DNA of 64,000 bases from positions 42,798 through 106,797 of the forward strand of contig JAIXPH010000001.1 in the NCBI GenBank assembly GCA_027486345.1, read 5' to 3'. The position numbers and the translations under genes were made by a program. The stretch comes from Paracoccaceae bacterium (GTDB taxonomy: Bacteria; Pseudomonadota; Alphaproteobacteria; Rhodobacterales; Rhodobacteraceae). Under the pieces are notes generated by a model. That model saw only the letters and a list, made by a program, of their open reading frames with translations. It did not search any database and had not been told where the DNA came from. Position 1 is the first letter of the stretch; the number at the start of each line of letters is the position of its first letter. Positions 8,849 through 17,818 of this stretch are shown in pieces.

Positions 8849-9657
8849 GGTCTGGCATCCTGCAAGCGCCCGCCGTTGCGGATCATCTTCACGACCTGCG
8901 CACGGCCGGTGCGGTCATCCGTCTCGACATACACCCCCGACAGGGTGGCAGGCCCATTGGCCGGCTCAAACCGCGCCTTCGGCATGCCGGTGATGAAGCG
9001 CCGCAGCGGCTCCAGCTTTTCCATGCCGATGACACTGTCATAATCGCCGCACATGCCGGCATCGGTCAGATAGGCCGTGCCTTTGGGCAGGATCATCGCG
9101 TCGCCCGTGGGCACATGGGTATGCGTGCCGACCACAAGGCTGGCCTGCCCGTCGCACCAATGACCCATCGCCATCTTCTCGGACGTCGCCTCGGCATGCA
9201 CATCCACGATGGTCGCCTGCACCGAGGCCCCAAGCGTATGCGCCTTGAGCACGCCCTCGATCGCGCTGAAGGGATCGTCAAAGGGGCGTTTCATGAAGAC
9301 CTGCCCCAAGACCTGCGTCACCAGAACCTTGCGGCCTTGGGTGGCCGTGAACAGCTTGTGCCCCCGCCCCGGTGCCACCTTCGAGAAATTGATCGGCCGG
9401 ATGATCCGGGGTTCGGTTTCGATGAAGGACAGCATGTCCTTCTGGTCAAAGGCATGATCGCCCAGCGTTACACAATCCGCGCCCGCCTGAAGGATAACCT
9501 TCGCATGTTCCGGCGTGAGCCCCGCCCCGCTAGAGGCATTCTCGCCATTGACCACGATGAAATCGAGGCCCCATTCGGCACGCAAAGACGGCAGCCGCTC
9601 AGCAATCGCCGCGCGCCCGGACCGTCCCATCACATCGCCAAGGAAAAGCAGTTTCAT
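8845..9657 (-). CDS. ymdB: TIGR00282/YmdB family metallophosphoesterase
   Basis: A 270-residue protein. Calcineurin-like metal ligands appear in order: FLGDVMGRSGR at the N-terminus, VNGENASSGAGLT near residue 40, LGDHAFD near residue 67, VDVHAEATSEK, and GTHTHVPT near residue 180. The family hydrolyses 2',3'- or 3',5'-cyclic nucleotides (YmdB of Bacillus). The usual GNH motif reads GDH here. The start at 9657 gives the canonical MKLLFLGDVMGR; the frame continues far upstream antisense to the helicase gene and is not coding there. It is the first gene of the leftward run with two transporters and a lipoprotein. Confidence 0.9.
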   Translation of the reverse strand: MKLLFLGDVMGRSGRAAIAERLPSLRAEWGLDFIVVNGENASSGAGLTPEHAKVILQAGADCVTLGDHAFDQKDMLSFIETEPRIIRPINFSKVAPGRGHKLFTATQGRKVLVTQVLGQVFMKRPFDDPFSAIEGVLKAHTLGASVQATIVDVHAEATSEKMAMGHWCDGQASLVVGTHTHVPTGDAMILPKGTAYLTDAGMCGDYDSVIGMEKLEPLRRFITGMPKARFEPANGPATLSGVYVETDDRTGRAQVVKMIRNGGRLQDARP

Positions 9658-9767
9658 GGGGAATGGCCTAGACCTGCGGGGCACAGGCTGCAAGTCTGAA
9701 ACCGACTGAGGGGGTCGGGGATGCGGGAAAGGAAATCGCTTAATGAACGCGACGGCCGCCAAAGGGG

Positions 9768-9797
9768 CGCGCCCCGATGCTTTGGGCATCGGGGCAA
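9768..9797. repeat. 30-nt hairpin repeat, copy 1
   Basis: Arms GCCCCGATGC (9771-9780) and GCATCGGGGC form a strong stem around a short TTTG-type loop. The whole 30 nt is identical to 34061-34090. It lies in the divergent gap between ymdB and the helicase gene, beside GGGGCGCGCCCC and a GCCGCCAAAGGGGCG block. Confidence 0.8.
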
Positions 9798-9876
9798 ATC
9801 CAGTCGTTTTGACTGAATAACTCGCATCCGCCAACACAGGTTGCCCACCCCGCCCCCACGGCCTAGCTTGCGCCGT

Positions 9877-12273
9877 ATGAACACCCTCCCCGCCCCGCTC
9901 ATCGACTGGTTCGCCGCCAAGGGCTGGAGCCTGCACCCGCATCAGCAGGACATGCTCTCCCGCGCCAACGACCCCGCCACCCTGCTCATCGCGCCGACTG
10001 GGGGCGGCAAGACCTTGGCCGGGTTCCTGCCCACACTGGCCGAACTGGCCGACGGCAGGCACAAGGGCCTGCACACCCTTTACATCTCTCCGCTGAAAGC
10101 CCTGACCGCCGACATCCGCCGCAATCTGCGCACACCGGTTGAGGGCGCAAAACTGCCAATCCGGATCGAGGATCGCACCGGCGACACCACCTATACCCAG
10201 CGCCGCCGCCAACGCGCCGACCCGCCGCATATCCTGCTGACCACGCCCGAAAGCCTTGCGCTCTTGCTGTCCTACGAAGACGCCCCCCGCATCTTCGCGG
10301 GCCTCCAACGGGTCATCGTCGACGAAATCCACGCGCTGGCGGAATCCAAACGCGGCGACCAACTTATGCTCTGCCTGTCGCGGCTTGAGACCCTCTCCCC
10401 CGGTCTGCGCCGTGTGGGCCTCTCGGCCACCGTCGAGGACCCGCCCGCCCTCGCGCGCTTCCTGTCGCCCACAGGCTGCGCCATCCTGACCGCCGATCCC
10501 GGCCCGGACCCCGACATCGCTATGCTAGAGACGGATGCCCCCCCGCCATGGTCCGGCGGCGGTGGGCGTTACGCCATCCCCGCGATCCTCAAACAGGTCA
10601 AACGCCACACCACCACCCTGATCTTCCACAACACCCGCGCCCAGGCGGAACTCTTTTTCCACGACCTCTGGCTGCAGAATGAGGACTCGCTCCCCATCGG
10701 CATCCACCACGGCTCCCTCGCCCGCGAACAGCGCGAACGGGTCGAGGCCGCGATGACCGAGGGCAAACTGCGCGCCATCGTCTGCACCGGCTCCCTCGAC
10801 CTTGGGATCGACTGGGGCGATGTGGACCTCGTGATCCAGGTCGGCGCGCCAAAGAACGTCAAACGTCTGGTGCAACGCATCGGCAGGGCCAACCACCGCT
10901 ACAACGCCCCGTCAAAGGCATTGCTCGTCCCCGCCAACCGCTTTGAGGTCGTGGAATGCCGCGCCGCGCTGGATGCCGTGCGCGACCACACGCTGGATGG
11001 CGAACCGCGCGGTGCGGGGCCGAAGGATGTGCTCTGCCAGCATATCCTGCTGGTCGCCTGTTCCGCCCCCTTCACCGCCGACGCCCTCTATGCCGAGGTC
11101 ACTCGCGCCGGACCCTACGCCGACCTCAGCCGCCGCGACTTCGACGCCTGCCTCGATTTCGTGGCCACCGGCGGCTACGCGCTGGCCGCCTATGACCGCT
11201 GGCAAAGGCTGAAGGAAACCGCAGGCCATTGGCACCTGCGCGACCCGCGCGCGGCGGCGGTGATCCGCCAGAACCTTGGCACCATCATCGACACTGAAAC
11301 GCTGAAGGTGCGCCTGAAGAACCGCTTCGGCGGCAGTCCACTGGGAGAGGTGGAGGAAGGCTTCGCCGCCACCCTCACCCCCGGCGACACCTTCCTGATC
11401 GGGGGTGAGATCGTACGCTACGAAGGACTGCGGGAAATGACCGTAGAAGTCACCCGCCAACCGGGGCGAGAGCCGAAGGTCGCCACCTTCAATGGCACCA
11501 AGTTCGCCACATCGACGATGCTGACCGAACGCATCCTGACCATGTTCCAACAGGAGACATGGCCCGACCTGCCCGCCCACACTGCAGGGTGGCTGGCCTT
11601 GCAGCGCGAGGTCAGTCGCCTGCCGCAATCCGACCGGTTGCTGGTGGAATCCTTCCCCCATGACGGGCGCGAGCACCTCGCGATCTACGGCTTTGCGGGC
11701 CGCAACGCGATGCAGACCCTCGCCCTTCTGATCACCAAACGGATGGAAGAGGCGGGCCTCGCTCCCTTGGGCTTTGTCGCCACCGATTACGCAACCCTGA
11801 TCTGGGGGCTGGAGCCTGTCACCGATCCCGCCCCCCTGTTCGAACTCGACGCCCTGCGCGACGGGCTGGAAGGCTGGCTTGGCGGCAATGCGGTGATGAA
11901 ACGCACCTTCCGCGCCACCGCCATCATCGCGGGCCTGATCGAACGCAGTCACCAGGGGCGGCGCAAATCCGGGCGGCAAGCCACCTTCTCGACCGATATC
12001 CTTTACGACACGCTCAGGAAATACGACCCCGACCACCTGCTTTTGCGCGTCACCCGCGAAGAGGCCGAGCGCGGCCTTGTCGATTTCTCCCGCATCGACG
12101 ACATGCTCGCCCGCGTCCAAGGCCGCATCGACTGCCTGCGCCTCAGCCGCGTCACCCCGCTGGCCGCGCCCCTTTTCCTCGAACCCTCCAAAATCCCGGT
12201 CCAAGGCCAGGGCCGCGAACGCCTGGTCGCCGAAGCCGCCGAACGCCTGATGCGCGACGCAGGCCTTTCCTGA
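9877..12273 (+). CDS. ligase-associated DNA damage response DEXH box helicase (Lhr-like)
   Basis: A 798-residue superfamily 2 helicase. Walker A APTGGGKTLAG puts the lysine at about residue 45; the DEXH box is VDEIHALAES, motif III VGLSATVED, and motif VI QRIGRANHRY. The C-terminal half matches the Lhr-type winged-helix and extension domains. Family members are usually encoded with an ATP-dependent DNA ligase, an exonuclease and the nuclease PdeM and act in DNA repair. The ATG at 9877 was chosen because it gives the expected N-terminus; a TTG at 9841 is less likely. pdeM follows after 176 bp, but the ligase and exonuclease are absent here. Confidence 0.92.
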   Translation: MNTLPAPLIDWFAAKGWSLHPHQQDMLSRANDPATLLIAPTGGGKTLAGFLPTLAELADGRHKGLHTLYISPLKALTADIRRNLRTPVEGAKLPIRIEDRTGDTTYTQRRRQRADPPHILLTTPESLALLLSYEDAPRIFAGLQRVIVDEIHALAESKRGDQLMLCLSRLETLSPGLRRVGLSATVEDPPALARFLSPTGCAILTADPGPDPDIAMLETDAPPPWSGGGGRYAIPAILKQVKRHTTTLIFHNTRAQAELFFHDLWLQNEDSLPIGIHHGSLAREQRERVEAAMTEGKLRAIVCTGSLDLGIDWGDVDLVIQVGAPKNVKRLVQRIGRANHRYNAPSKALLVPANRFEVVECRAALDAVRDHTLDGEPRGAGPKDVLCQHILLVACSAPFTADALYAEVTRAGPYADLSRRDFDACLDFVATGGYALAAYDRWQRLKETAGHWHLRDPRAAAVIRQNLGTIIDTETLKVRLKNRFGGSPLGEVEEGFAATLTPGDTFLIGGEIVRYEGLREMTVEVTRQPGREPKVATFNGTKFATSTMLTERILTMFQQETWPDLPAHTAGWLALQREVSRLPQSDRLLVESFPHDGREHLAIYGFAGRNAMQTLALLITKRMEEAGLAPLGFVATDYATLIWGLEPVTDPAPLFELDALRDGLEGWLGGNAVMKRTFRATAIIAGLIERSHQGRRKSGRQATFSTDILYDTLRKYDPDHLLLRVTREEAERGLVDFSRIDDMLARVQGRIDCLRLSRVTPLAAPLFLEPSKIPVQGQGRERLVAEAAERLMRDAGLS

Positions 12274-12308
12274 CCCCTTCCCCGTTGCCCAAATATCCAC
12301 GGGGGCGG

Positions 12309-12407
12309 CGCCCGCTTGCGGGCGACGGAGGGGGCAGTCAGCCCCCTTTTGCCCGATGCAAGCCGAAGGCGGCATCGGGTGCATCGCATGCGCGGGCTTG
12401 CCCGCGC
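12309..12407 (+). terminator. hairpin cluster with terminator after the helicase gene
   Basis: Four stem-loops follow in 100 nt. CGCCCGC-TT-GCGGGCG lies at 12309-12324. GGGGGC (12330-12335) pairs with GCCCCC (12341-12346) and is followed by TTTT, a good rho-independent terminator. CCCGATGC (12352-12359) pairs with GCATCGGG (12372-12379), the same arms as the 30-nt repeat. GCGCGGGC-TT-GCCCGCGC lies at 12390-12407. Confidence 0.75.
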
Positions 12408-12449
12408 GCAATCTTGCAAGCGGCGGTCGGATGAGCCATGCCATGGGCC

Positions 12450-13100
12450 ATGACACCCTACGCCTTCACCCTTGCCGATACGGACCTGATCGCGCTGCCC
12501 TCGGGCGGTCTTTACTGGCCCGCACAATCCACGCTCTGCGTGTCAGACCTGCACTTGGGCAAATCCGGACGCATGGCGCGGCGCGGCGGCACCCTCTTGC
12601 CGCCCTATGAGGTGCGCGCGACGCTGGAAAAACTGGACGCCGACATCGAGGCCACACGTCCTGCGCGTGTGATCTGTTTGGGCGACAGCTTTGACGACCT
12701 CACCGCGGTGGGAGAGTTGGAGGATCACGCCCGGCTCTGGCTTGCCCGTCTGATGGCCGGGCGCGATTGGGTCTGGATCGAGGGCAACCACGACGCTGGC
12801 CCGGTCGAGATTGGCGGTACCCACCGCGCCAACCTGCGCCTCGGCCCGCTGACATTCCGCCACATCGCCACCCCGGCACGCGGCGAAATCTCGGGCCATT
12901 ACCACCCCAAGGCGCGGCTGGGCGGCACGGCACGGCCCTGTTTCCTCTTGGATGCCGACCGGCTGATCCTGCCCGCCTACGGCCATTACACCGGCGGTCT
13001 GCGCTGCGAGGACCCGGTGCTGCAAGCCCTGATGCATCCCAAGGCGCTGGCCATCCTGACCGGCCCGCGCGCCATCGCGATGCCGATGCCGCGCGCCTAA
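12450..13100 (+). CDS. pdeM: ligase-associated DNA damage response endonuclease PdeM
   Basis: A 216-residue metallophosphoesterase. Metal-binding motifs appear in order: CVSDLHLGKSGRM, CLGDSFDDL, IEGNHDAGP and ISGHYHPKARLGG. The family is a DNA-repair nuclease associated with Lhr-like helicases. The ATG at 12450 gives the typical MTPYAF opening; an ATG at 12438 would add four residues. The stop TAA overlaps, on the opposite strand, the stop of the LytTR gene by 4 bp. The 176-bp gap from the helicase contains a strong terminator, so the two genes may not share one transcript. Confidence 0.9.
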   Translation: MTPYAFTLADTDLIALPSGGLYWPAQSTLCVSDLHLGKSGRMARRGGTLLPPYEVRATLEKLDADIEATRPARVICLGDSFDDLTAVGELEDHARLWLARLMAGRDWVWIEGNHDAGPVEIGGTHRANLRLGPLTFRHIATPARGEISGHYHPKARLGGTARPCFLLDADRLILPAYGHYTGGLRCEDPVLQALMHPKALAILTGPRAIAMPMPRA

Positions 13101-13867
13101 AGCAGGCCGCGCTCGGCCAGCGCCTCGCGGAAGCTGCGGCTGACGGGCAGTCGCTGATCGCCGCTGAGCACGAAATACTTACCACCCTCGCGCTCGACAC
13201 CGTCAATCGCCGACCACGCCACCCAGTGCGAGCGGTGGATCTGCGCGCCTTGGACCGGCGCCACCTCGGCCATGGCATCGGAAAACCGCATCAGGATCGT
13301 CCCCGTCCCTGCCGTGGTCCGCACATCGACATAATGATCGCGCCCTGTCAGCGACAACAGCGCGCCCTGCACCTGCGGCTCCAGACGGGCGACGACACGG
13401 GGCAGGTCCGGGGCAGAGTCCGTATCGGCCTGCGGCACGGACATGGCCGCTTTCGGGGTCAACTCCAGATGACGGACCGAGGACAGCGCCAAGGCGGTCA
13501 GGAACAGGAAGGCCATCGTCTCATTGGCCTGCGAGGTGACGATGGCCACCGACAGTTCCGTCATCCCGGCAGCAAAGGCGCGGATCGGCAGCGTCAGCAC
13601 AAGGGCCACCACCGCCGCCGCGATGACCAGATCGCGTTTGCGCGGCGCGGTGCCGGACAGGCGGCCAATCACATCCATCACGATGGCGGACAGGCTGATC
13701 ATGGCGATCACGACCAGCGCCCAGAACAGCACCCGGTGTTCGAAGGCGCAACTGTGCAGGGTTCCCAATGGCCCCCCCAGGGCGAGCAGGACAGTCAGGC
13801 CGGCCCAGACAAGCAGCGCCCGTGGCCCGCGAAACTCTGCGCGCAAATCATCAAGATAGGCGTGCAT
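13097..13867 (-). CDS. membrane-bound LytTR family transcriptional regulator
   Basis: A 256-residue protein. Residues about 15-120 hold four hydrophobic segments (LLVWAGLTVLLALGG, VLFWALVVIAMISLSAIVM, LVIAAAVVALVLTLPI, MAFLFLTALALSS). The C-terminal 100 residues form a LytTR DNA-binding domain (GRDHYVDVRTTAGTGTILMRF, then IHRSHWVAWSAIDGVERE). This layout, membrane anchor plus LytTR without a receiver domain, resembles the LytTR regulatory systems and similar orphan regulators. No partner gene is adjacent. An interrupted palindrome, CCTTCCCA-A-TGGGAAGG, lies just upstream at about 13874-13891 and could be an autoregulatory site. Confidence 0.82.
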   Translation of the reverse strand: MHAYLDDLRAEFRGPRALLVWAGLTVLLALGGPLGTLHSCAFEHRVLFWALVVIAMISLSAIVMDVIGRLSGTAPRKRDLVIAAAVVALVLTLPIRAFAAGMTELSVAIVTSQANETMAFLFLTALALSSVRHLELTPKAAMSVPQADTDSAPDLPRVVARLEPQVQGALLSLTGRDHYVDVRTTAGTGTILMRFSDAMAEVAPVQGAQIHRSHWVAWSAIDGVEREGGKYFVLSGDQRLPVSRSFREALAERGLL

Positions 13868-13950
13868 CCCCAGTCCCTTCCCAATGGGAAGGTAGCTAGA
13901 GCTTTCCCGCACGGCTGGCAATAGAGTCGCGCGGCACAACCGGGGCAGAT

Positions 13951-13966
13951 GCCCCGTTTCCCGTTT
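13951..13966 (-). terminator. hairpin after folD, possible terminator
   Basis: CGGGGCA (13951-13957) and TGCCCCG (13960-13966) form a tight stem 30 bp beyond the folD stop codon. The leftward tail (GTTGTGCC) is only weakly U-rich; the rightward tail is TTTCCCGTTTCCC. Confidence 0.4.
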
Positions 13967-13995
13967 CCCATGCAGAGCGGCCTTCTGGACGCGAT

Positions 13996-14886
13996 CTAAG
14001 CCGTCAGCCCTTCCGGCTCTGCCAGCCCATTGGCACGGCAGCAGGCGGTCAGGGTATTGGCCAGAAGGCAGGCGATGGTCATCGGCCCCACCCCACCCGG
14101 AACCGGCGTGATCGCGCCCGCGACGGCGGCGGCACTTTCGTAATGCACGTCCCCCACCAGCTTGATCTTGCCATCTTTTTCGATGCGGTTGATGCCCACG
14201 TCGATCACCGTCGCCCCCGGCTTGACCCAATCGCCGGGGATCATCTCGGGACGCCCCACGGCGGCGACAAGGATATCCGCGCGGCGGCAGACCTCGGCCA
14301 GGTCCTTGGTGCGGCTGTGCGCAATCGTCACCGTGCAGCTATCCCCCAGCAGCAGTTGCGCCATCGGCTTGCCCACAATGTTGGACCGGCCCACCACCAC
14401 GGCATTCATCCCGGCCAAAGACCCGTGATGATCGCGCAGCATCATCAGGCAACCCAAGGGCGTGCAGGGCACCATCGACTTTTGCCCGGTGCCCAAAAGA
14501 CCGACGTTTGAGATATGGAAGCCGTCCACATCCTTGGCCGGATCAATCGCATTGATGACCAGATCGCTGTCCAGATGCTTGGGCAGCGGCAGTTGCACGA
14601 GGATGCCATGGACCGCCGGATCGGCGTTCAGCGTGGCGATCAGCGCCAGAAGATCAGGCTCGGACGTGTCAGCAGAGAGCTTGTGTTCAAAGCTGTTCAT
14701 CCCCGCCTCATGGGTCTGCACGCCCTTGTTGCGCACATAGACTTGGCTGGCCGGGTCTTCGCCCACCAGCACCACGGCCAGACCGGGGGTGATCCCGTTC
14801 TCTTCCTTCAACCGCGCCACATGCGCGGCAACCTGCGCGCGCACTTTGGCCGCAAAAGCCTTGCCGTCGATCACCGTGGCCGTCAT
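13996..14886 (-). CDS. folD: FolD methylenetetrahydrofolate dehydrogenase/cyclohydrolase
   Basis: A 296-residue bifunctional cytoplasmic enzyme that converts 5,10-methylene-THF to 10-formyl-THF with NADP+. Seen motifs: YVRNKG (catalytic lysine at about residue 56), [28 protein letters not shown] (NADP-binding) and [10 protein letters not shown]. The ATG at 14886 (MTATVIDG) was chosen over an upstream start that would add 11 untypical residues. It is the last gene of a fhs - chorismate mutase - folD run with only 4 bp before it, so the two one-carbon enzymes are likely co-expressed. Confidence 0.96.
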   Translation of the reverse strand: MTATVIDGKAFAAKVRAQVAAHVARLKEENGITPGLAVVLVGEDPASQVYVRNKGVQTHEAGMNSFEHKLSADTSEPDLLALIATLNADPAVHGILVQLPLPKHLDSDLVINAIDPAKDVDGFHISNVGLLGTGQKSMVPCTPLGCLMMLRDHHGSLAGMNAVVVGRSNIVGKPMAQLLLGDSCTVTIAHSRTKDLAEVCRRADILVAAVGRPEMIPGDWVKPGATVIDVGINRIEKDGKIKLVGDVHYESAAAVAGAITPVPGGVGPMTIACLLANTLTACCRANGLAEPEGLTA

Positions 14887-14890
14887 GTCG

Positions 14891-15205
14891 TCATCCCTTC
14901 CGAAGGCTGTCCGGCCCAAGGCGGTTCTCTTCCCGCGCGATGGACCAATCGATCAACCGCCGCCACAGCTTTTCCACCAGTTCGGGCGGCAGCCCGTGGG
15001 TGGTGGCGTGGCGACGGACGTTTTGCACCACCTCTTCCACGCGGCTGTCGATGCGTGCGGGAAGGTCGGCCCCCGCTTTGATCTCTGCCGCGCGGTCGAT
15101 GTAACTCGCCCGCTCTGCGAACAGGCGGACGAGGGTTTCGTCCAGCCTGTCAATCTCGGCCCGGATATGGGCCATGGTCGTGCAGTCCGCAGGTGCCTTT
15201 GTCAT
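14891..15205 (-). CDS. AroQ-type chorismate mutase
   Basis: A 104-residue all-helical chorismate mutase (chorismate to prephenate). The opening helix [26 protein letters not shown] carries the conserved Arg and Asp/Glu pattern of Aro[16 protein letters not shown] and [14 protein letters not shown] complete the three-helix fold. No prephenate dehydratase domain is attached. The ATG at 15205 (MTKAPADC) gives the normal family length; the open frame further upstream is not typical. It sits between fhs and folD with 4-bp and 71-bp spacing, an unusual partner for folate genes. Confidence 0.9.
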   Translation of the reverse strand: MTKAPADCTTMAHIRAEIDRLDETLVRLFAERASYIDRAAEIKAGADLPARIDSRVEEVVQNVRRHATTHGLPPELVEKLWRRLIDWSIAREENRLGPDSLRKG

Positions 15206-15276
15206 CGCGCCGCCCCTTTTGCTGTCAGGCCGCGAGGTAAGCCCCCGCGACCTGAATAACAAGGCGGCAAGGTGAC

Positions 15277-16953
15277 TTAGAACAGCCCCTCGACATGGCC
15301 CAGATCGTTCAGGCGGATGACTTCCGCCGACGGAACCTTGGGCAGACCCGGCATCGTCATGATCTCCCCGCAGATCGCCACGATGAAACCCGCACCCGCC
15401 GACAGCCGCACTTCGCGCACCGGGACCGTGTGACCCGTGGGCGCACCGCGCACGGTCGGATCGGTGGTGAAGCTGTACTGCGTCTTGGCGATGCAAATCG
15501 GCAGATGGCCATAGCCCGCCGCTTCCCAGGTCTTGAGCTGGTCACGGATCGACTTGTCGGCAATCACCTCTTGCGCATGGTAGATGCGCTTGGCGATGGT
15601 CTCGATCTTCTGGAACAGCGGCATCTCGTCGGGGTACAGCGGCGCGAAGTTGGACACGCCTGCCTCGGCCAGTTGCACGACCTTATGCGCCAGGTCTTCG
15701 ATGCCCGCCGAGCCTTGCGCCCAATGCTTGCACAGGATCGCCTCTGCGCCTTGCGCGGCAACGAATTCCTTTACGGCCTGCACTTCGGCATCGGTGTCGC
15801 TGTAGAAGTGGTTGATCGCGACAACGACCGGCACGCCAAAGGATTTGACGTTGGCGATGTGGCGGCCAAGGTTCGGGCAGCCTTTCTTGACCGCTTCGAC
15901 ATTCTCGGTCCCGAGGTCGGCCTTGGCGACACCGCCGTTCATCTTCATCGCGCGCACAGTGGCCACGATCACGGCAGCGGCAGGCTTCAGGCCAGCCTTG
16001 CGGCACTTGATGTCAAAGAACTTTTCCGCGCCAAGGTCAGCGCCAAAGCCAGCCTCGGTCACGACATATTCGCCCAGTTTCAGCGCCGTGGTAGTGGCGA
16101 TGACAGAGTTGCAGCCGTGGGCGATGTTGGCAAACGGCCCGCCATGCACGAAGGCCGGGTTGTTTTCCAGCGTCTGCACAAGGTTCGGCTGCATCGCGTC
16201 TTTCAGCAGCACGGTCATGGCGCCGTCCGCCTTGATGTCGCGGCAGTAGATCGGGGTCTTGGCGCGGGTATAGGCCACCACGATGTCGCCCAGACGCTTT
16301 TGCAGGTCGGGCAGGTCTTTGGACAGGCAAAGGATCGCCATGACTTCGGAGGCCACGGTGATGTCAAAGCCGGTCTGACGCGGGAAGCCATTCGACACGC
16401 CGCCCAAGGACACCACGATGTCGCGCAGGGCGCGGTCGTTCATGTCCATCACGCGACGCCACACGATGCGGCGTTCGTCGATGTCCAGATCATTGCCCCA
16501 GTAGATGTGGTTGTCGATCATCGCCGACAGCAGGTTGTGGGCAGAGGTGATGGCGTGGAAGTCGCCGGTGAAGTGAAGGTTCATCTCCTCCATCGGCACG
16601 ACCTGCGCGTAACCGCCGCCCGCCGCGCCGCCCTTCATCCCGAAGTTCGGGCCAAGCGAGGCTTCACGGATGCAGACCACGGCCTTTTTGCCGATGCGGT
16701 TCAGGCCATCGCCCAGACCCACGGTGGTGGTGGTCTTGCCTTCGCCTGCCGGGGTGGGGTTGATCGCGGTGACAAGGATCAGCTTGCCATCCGGGCGATC
16801 CGCCAGCGATTTGATGAACTCTTGCCCGACCTTGGCCTTGTCATGGCCATAGGGCAGCAGGTGTTCTGCCGGGATGCCCAGCTTTGCGCCGATCTCCATG
16901 ATCGGCTTTTTGGTCGCCTCGCGGGCGATTTCGATGTCGGTCTTGACTGCCAT
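15277..16953 (-). CDS. fhs: formate-tetrahydrofolate ligase
   Basis: A 558-residue, full-length cytoplasmic enzyme that makes 10-formyl-THF from formate, ATP and THF. The P-loop [18 protein letters not shown] is at about residues 65-80, followed by [20 protein letters not shown] and [14 protein letters not shown]. The C-terminal part contains the folate-binding region. The ATG at 16953 (MAVKTDIEI) matches family starts. Upstream lies a 16-bp perfect palindrome at 17065-17080, a possible operator. Together with folD it links formate to the C1-folate pool. Confidence 0.96.
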   Translation of the reverse strand: MAVKTDIEIAREATKKPIMEIGAKLGIPAEHLLPYGHDKAKVGQEFIKSLADRPDGKLILVTAINPTPAGEGKTTTTVGLGDGLNRIGKKAVVCIREASLGPNFGMKGGAAGGGYAQVVPMEEMNLHFTGDFHAITSAHNLLSAMIDNHIYWGNDLDIDERRIVWRRVMDMNDRALRDIVVSLGGVSNGFPRQTGFDITVASEVMAILCLSKDLPDLQKRLGDIVVAYTRAKTPIYCRDIKADGAMTVLLKDAMQPNLVQTLENNPAFVHGGPFANIAHGCNSVIATTTALKLGEYVVTEAGFGADLGAEKFFDIKCRKAGLKPAAAVIVATVRAMKMNGGVAKADLGTENVEAVKKGCPNLGRHIANVKSFGVPVVVAINHFYSDTDAEVQAVKEFVAAQGAEAILCKHWAQGSAGIEDLAHKVVQLAEAGVSNFAPLYPDEMPLFQKIETIAKRIYHAQEVIADKSIRDQLKTWEAAGYGHLPICIAKTQYSFTTDPTVRGAPTGHTVPVREVRLSAGAGFIVAICGEIMTMPGLPKVPSAEVIRLNDLGHVEGLF

Positions 16954-17064
16954 GTTCGGTCCCTCCCCAGGGCGCATACCCTCGTCTGGCCCTTTGCTTA
17001 ACGGCGCAGCGCAGGCCGACAAGGCGGGATTGCGACACCTTCCCCGCCAAATCCGCCAGTTGCC

Positions 17065-17080
17065 GTTTCCGATCGGAAAC
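17065..17080. promoter_or_regulatory. 16-bp perfect palindrome upstream of fhs
   Basis: GTTTCCGATCGGAAAC is perfectly self-complementary and lies 112-127 bp before the fhs start codon. It is flanked by TCCGCCA (17052-17058) and TGGCGGA (17093-17099), a second inverted pair. The regulator is unknown. Confidence 0.5.
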
Positions 17081-17134
17081 AGCGGAACGCATTGGCGGAA
17101 TCGCGGCACTTCTGGAATATTCGTTCCAGGAAGA

Positions 17135-17734
17135 TCAGCCGCGGCGCGCCTGTTCCAGATGCGCCCAGACCGGCTGATCCGGGATATGCAGCCGAACCTC
17201 TTCGCCCACCGAAAACACGCCCTCGCGCTCGACCCAAGCGGTCAGGCCACGGCGGCCCTTGGCGGCGGCCTTGAACTTGGACCCAAAGCCGGGAAGGCGG
17301 GCCTCGATCGGTTTGGCGGGCAGGGTGCAGGGACGGTTTTCCATATCCACCACCACGGTCGCGCCCCCTGCCCCCTGCAAGCGGCTGGAGGGCGGGATAT
17401 GGCTGAAATCGGGAATGCCTTCGATCACCATCGTTGCGCCCACAAGCGCCGGGTCCAGCGCCGCCACCCCCATCTTGGCGGCAATCGCGGCCAGATCCTC
17501 GGCCGACAGGATCGCGAGTTGGCGCGTGTTGCGGATGGTTGTGCCACGCGGGTATTGCGCCGTCACACGGCTACAGGATGGCCGGGTCTCCCCGCCATGC
17601 GACTCCCCGTCTGGCCCCGCAAAGGTCACGGGCAGTCGGTCCACGGCGGCGGCCTCAAGGGCGGCGGCGCGGTCGCGCACCACCCCCAGCCACAGGATAC
17701 GTCCGACAAAGGCGGTGGGGATCAGGGCGGGCAT
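17135..17734 (-). CDS. MOSC domain-containing protein
   Basis: A 199-residue protein with the core of a MOSC domain (molybdenum cofactor sulfurase C-terminal): [42 protein letters not shown], and [14 protein letters not shown] with its conserved Cys. MOSC proteins bind the molybdenum cofactor or act as sulfur carriers; the exact partner is unknown. The ATG at 17734 (MPALIPTAF) was preferred because upstream codons run into the ftsH terminator. It lies between ftsH and the fhs operon, all leftward. Confidence 0.85.
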   Translation of the reverse strand: MPALIPTAFVGRILWLGVVRDRAAALEAAAVDRLPVTFAGPDGESHGGETRPSCSRVTAQYPRGTTIRNTRQLAILSAEDLAAIAAKMGVAALDPALVGATMVIEGIPDFSHIPPSSRLQGAGGATVVVDMENRPCTLPAKPIEARLPGFGSKFKAAAKGRRGLTAWVEREGVFSVGEEVRLHIPDQPVWAHLEQARRG

Positions 17735-17765
17735 AGGGACGGTCCATCGTTGAGGGCAGAAATGC

Positions 17766-17797
17766 GAAAACCCCGATCCATCAGGACCGGGGTTTTC
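17766..17797 (-). terminator. rho-independent terminator of ftsH
   Basis: GAAAACCCCG (17766-17775) pairs with CGGGGTTTTC (17788-17797) around a 12-nt loop. On the leftward strand the stem ends in TTTTC followed by GCATTTC. It starts 22 bp after the ftsH stop codon. Confidence 0.88.
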
Positions 17798-17818
17798 TGG
17801 TAACATAGGATCAGCGGA

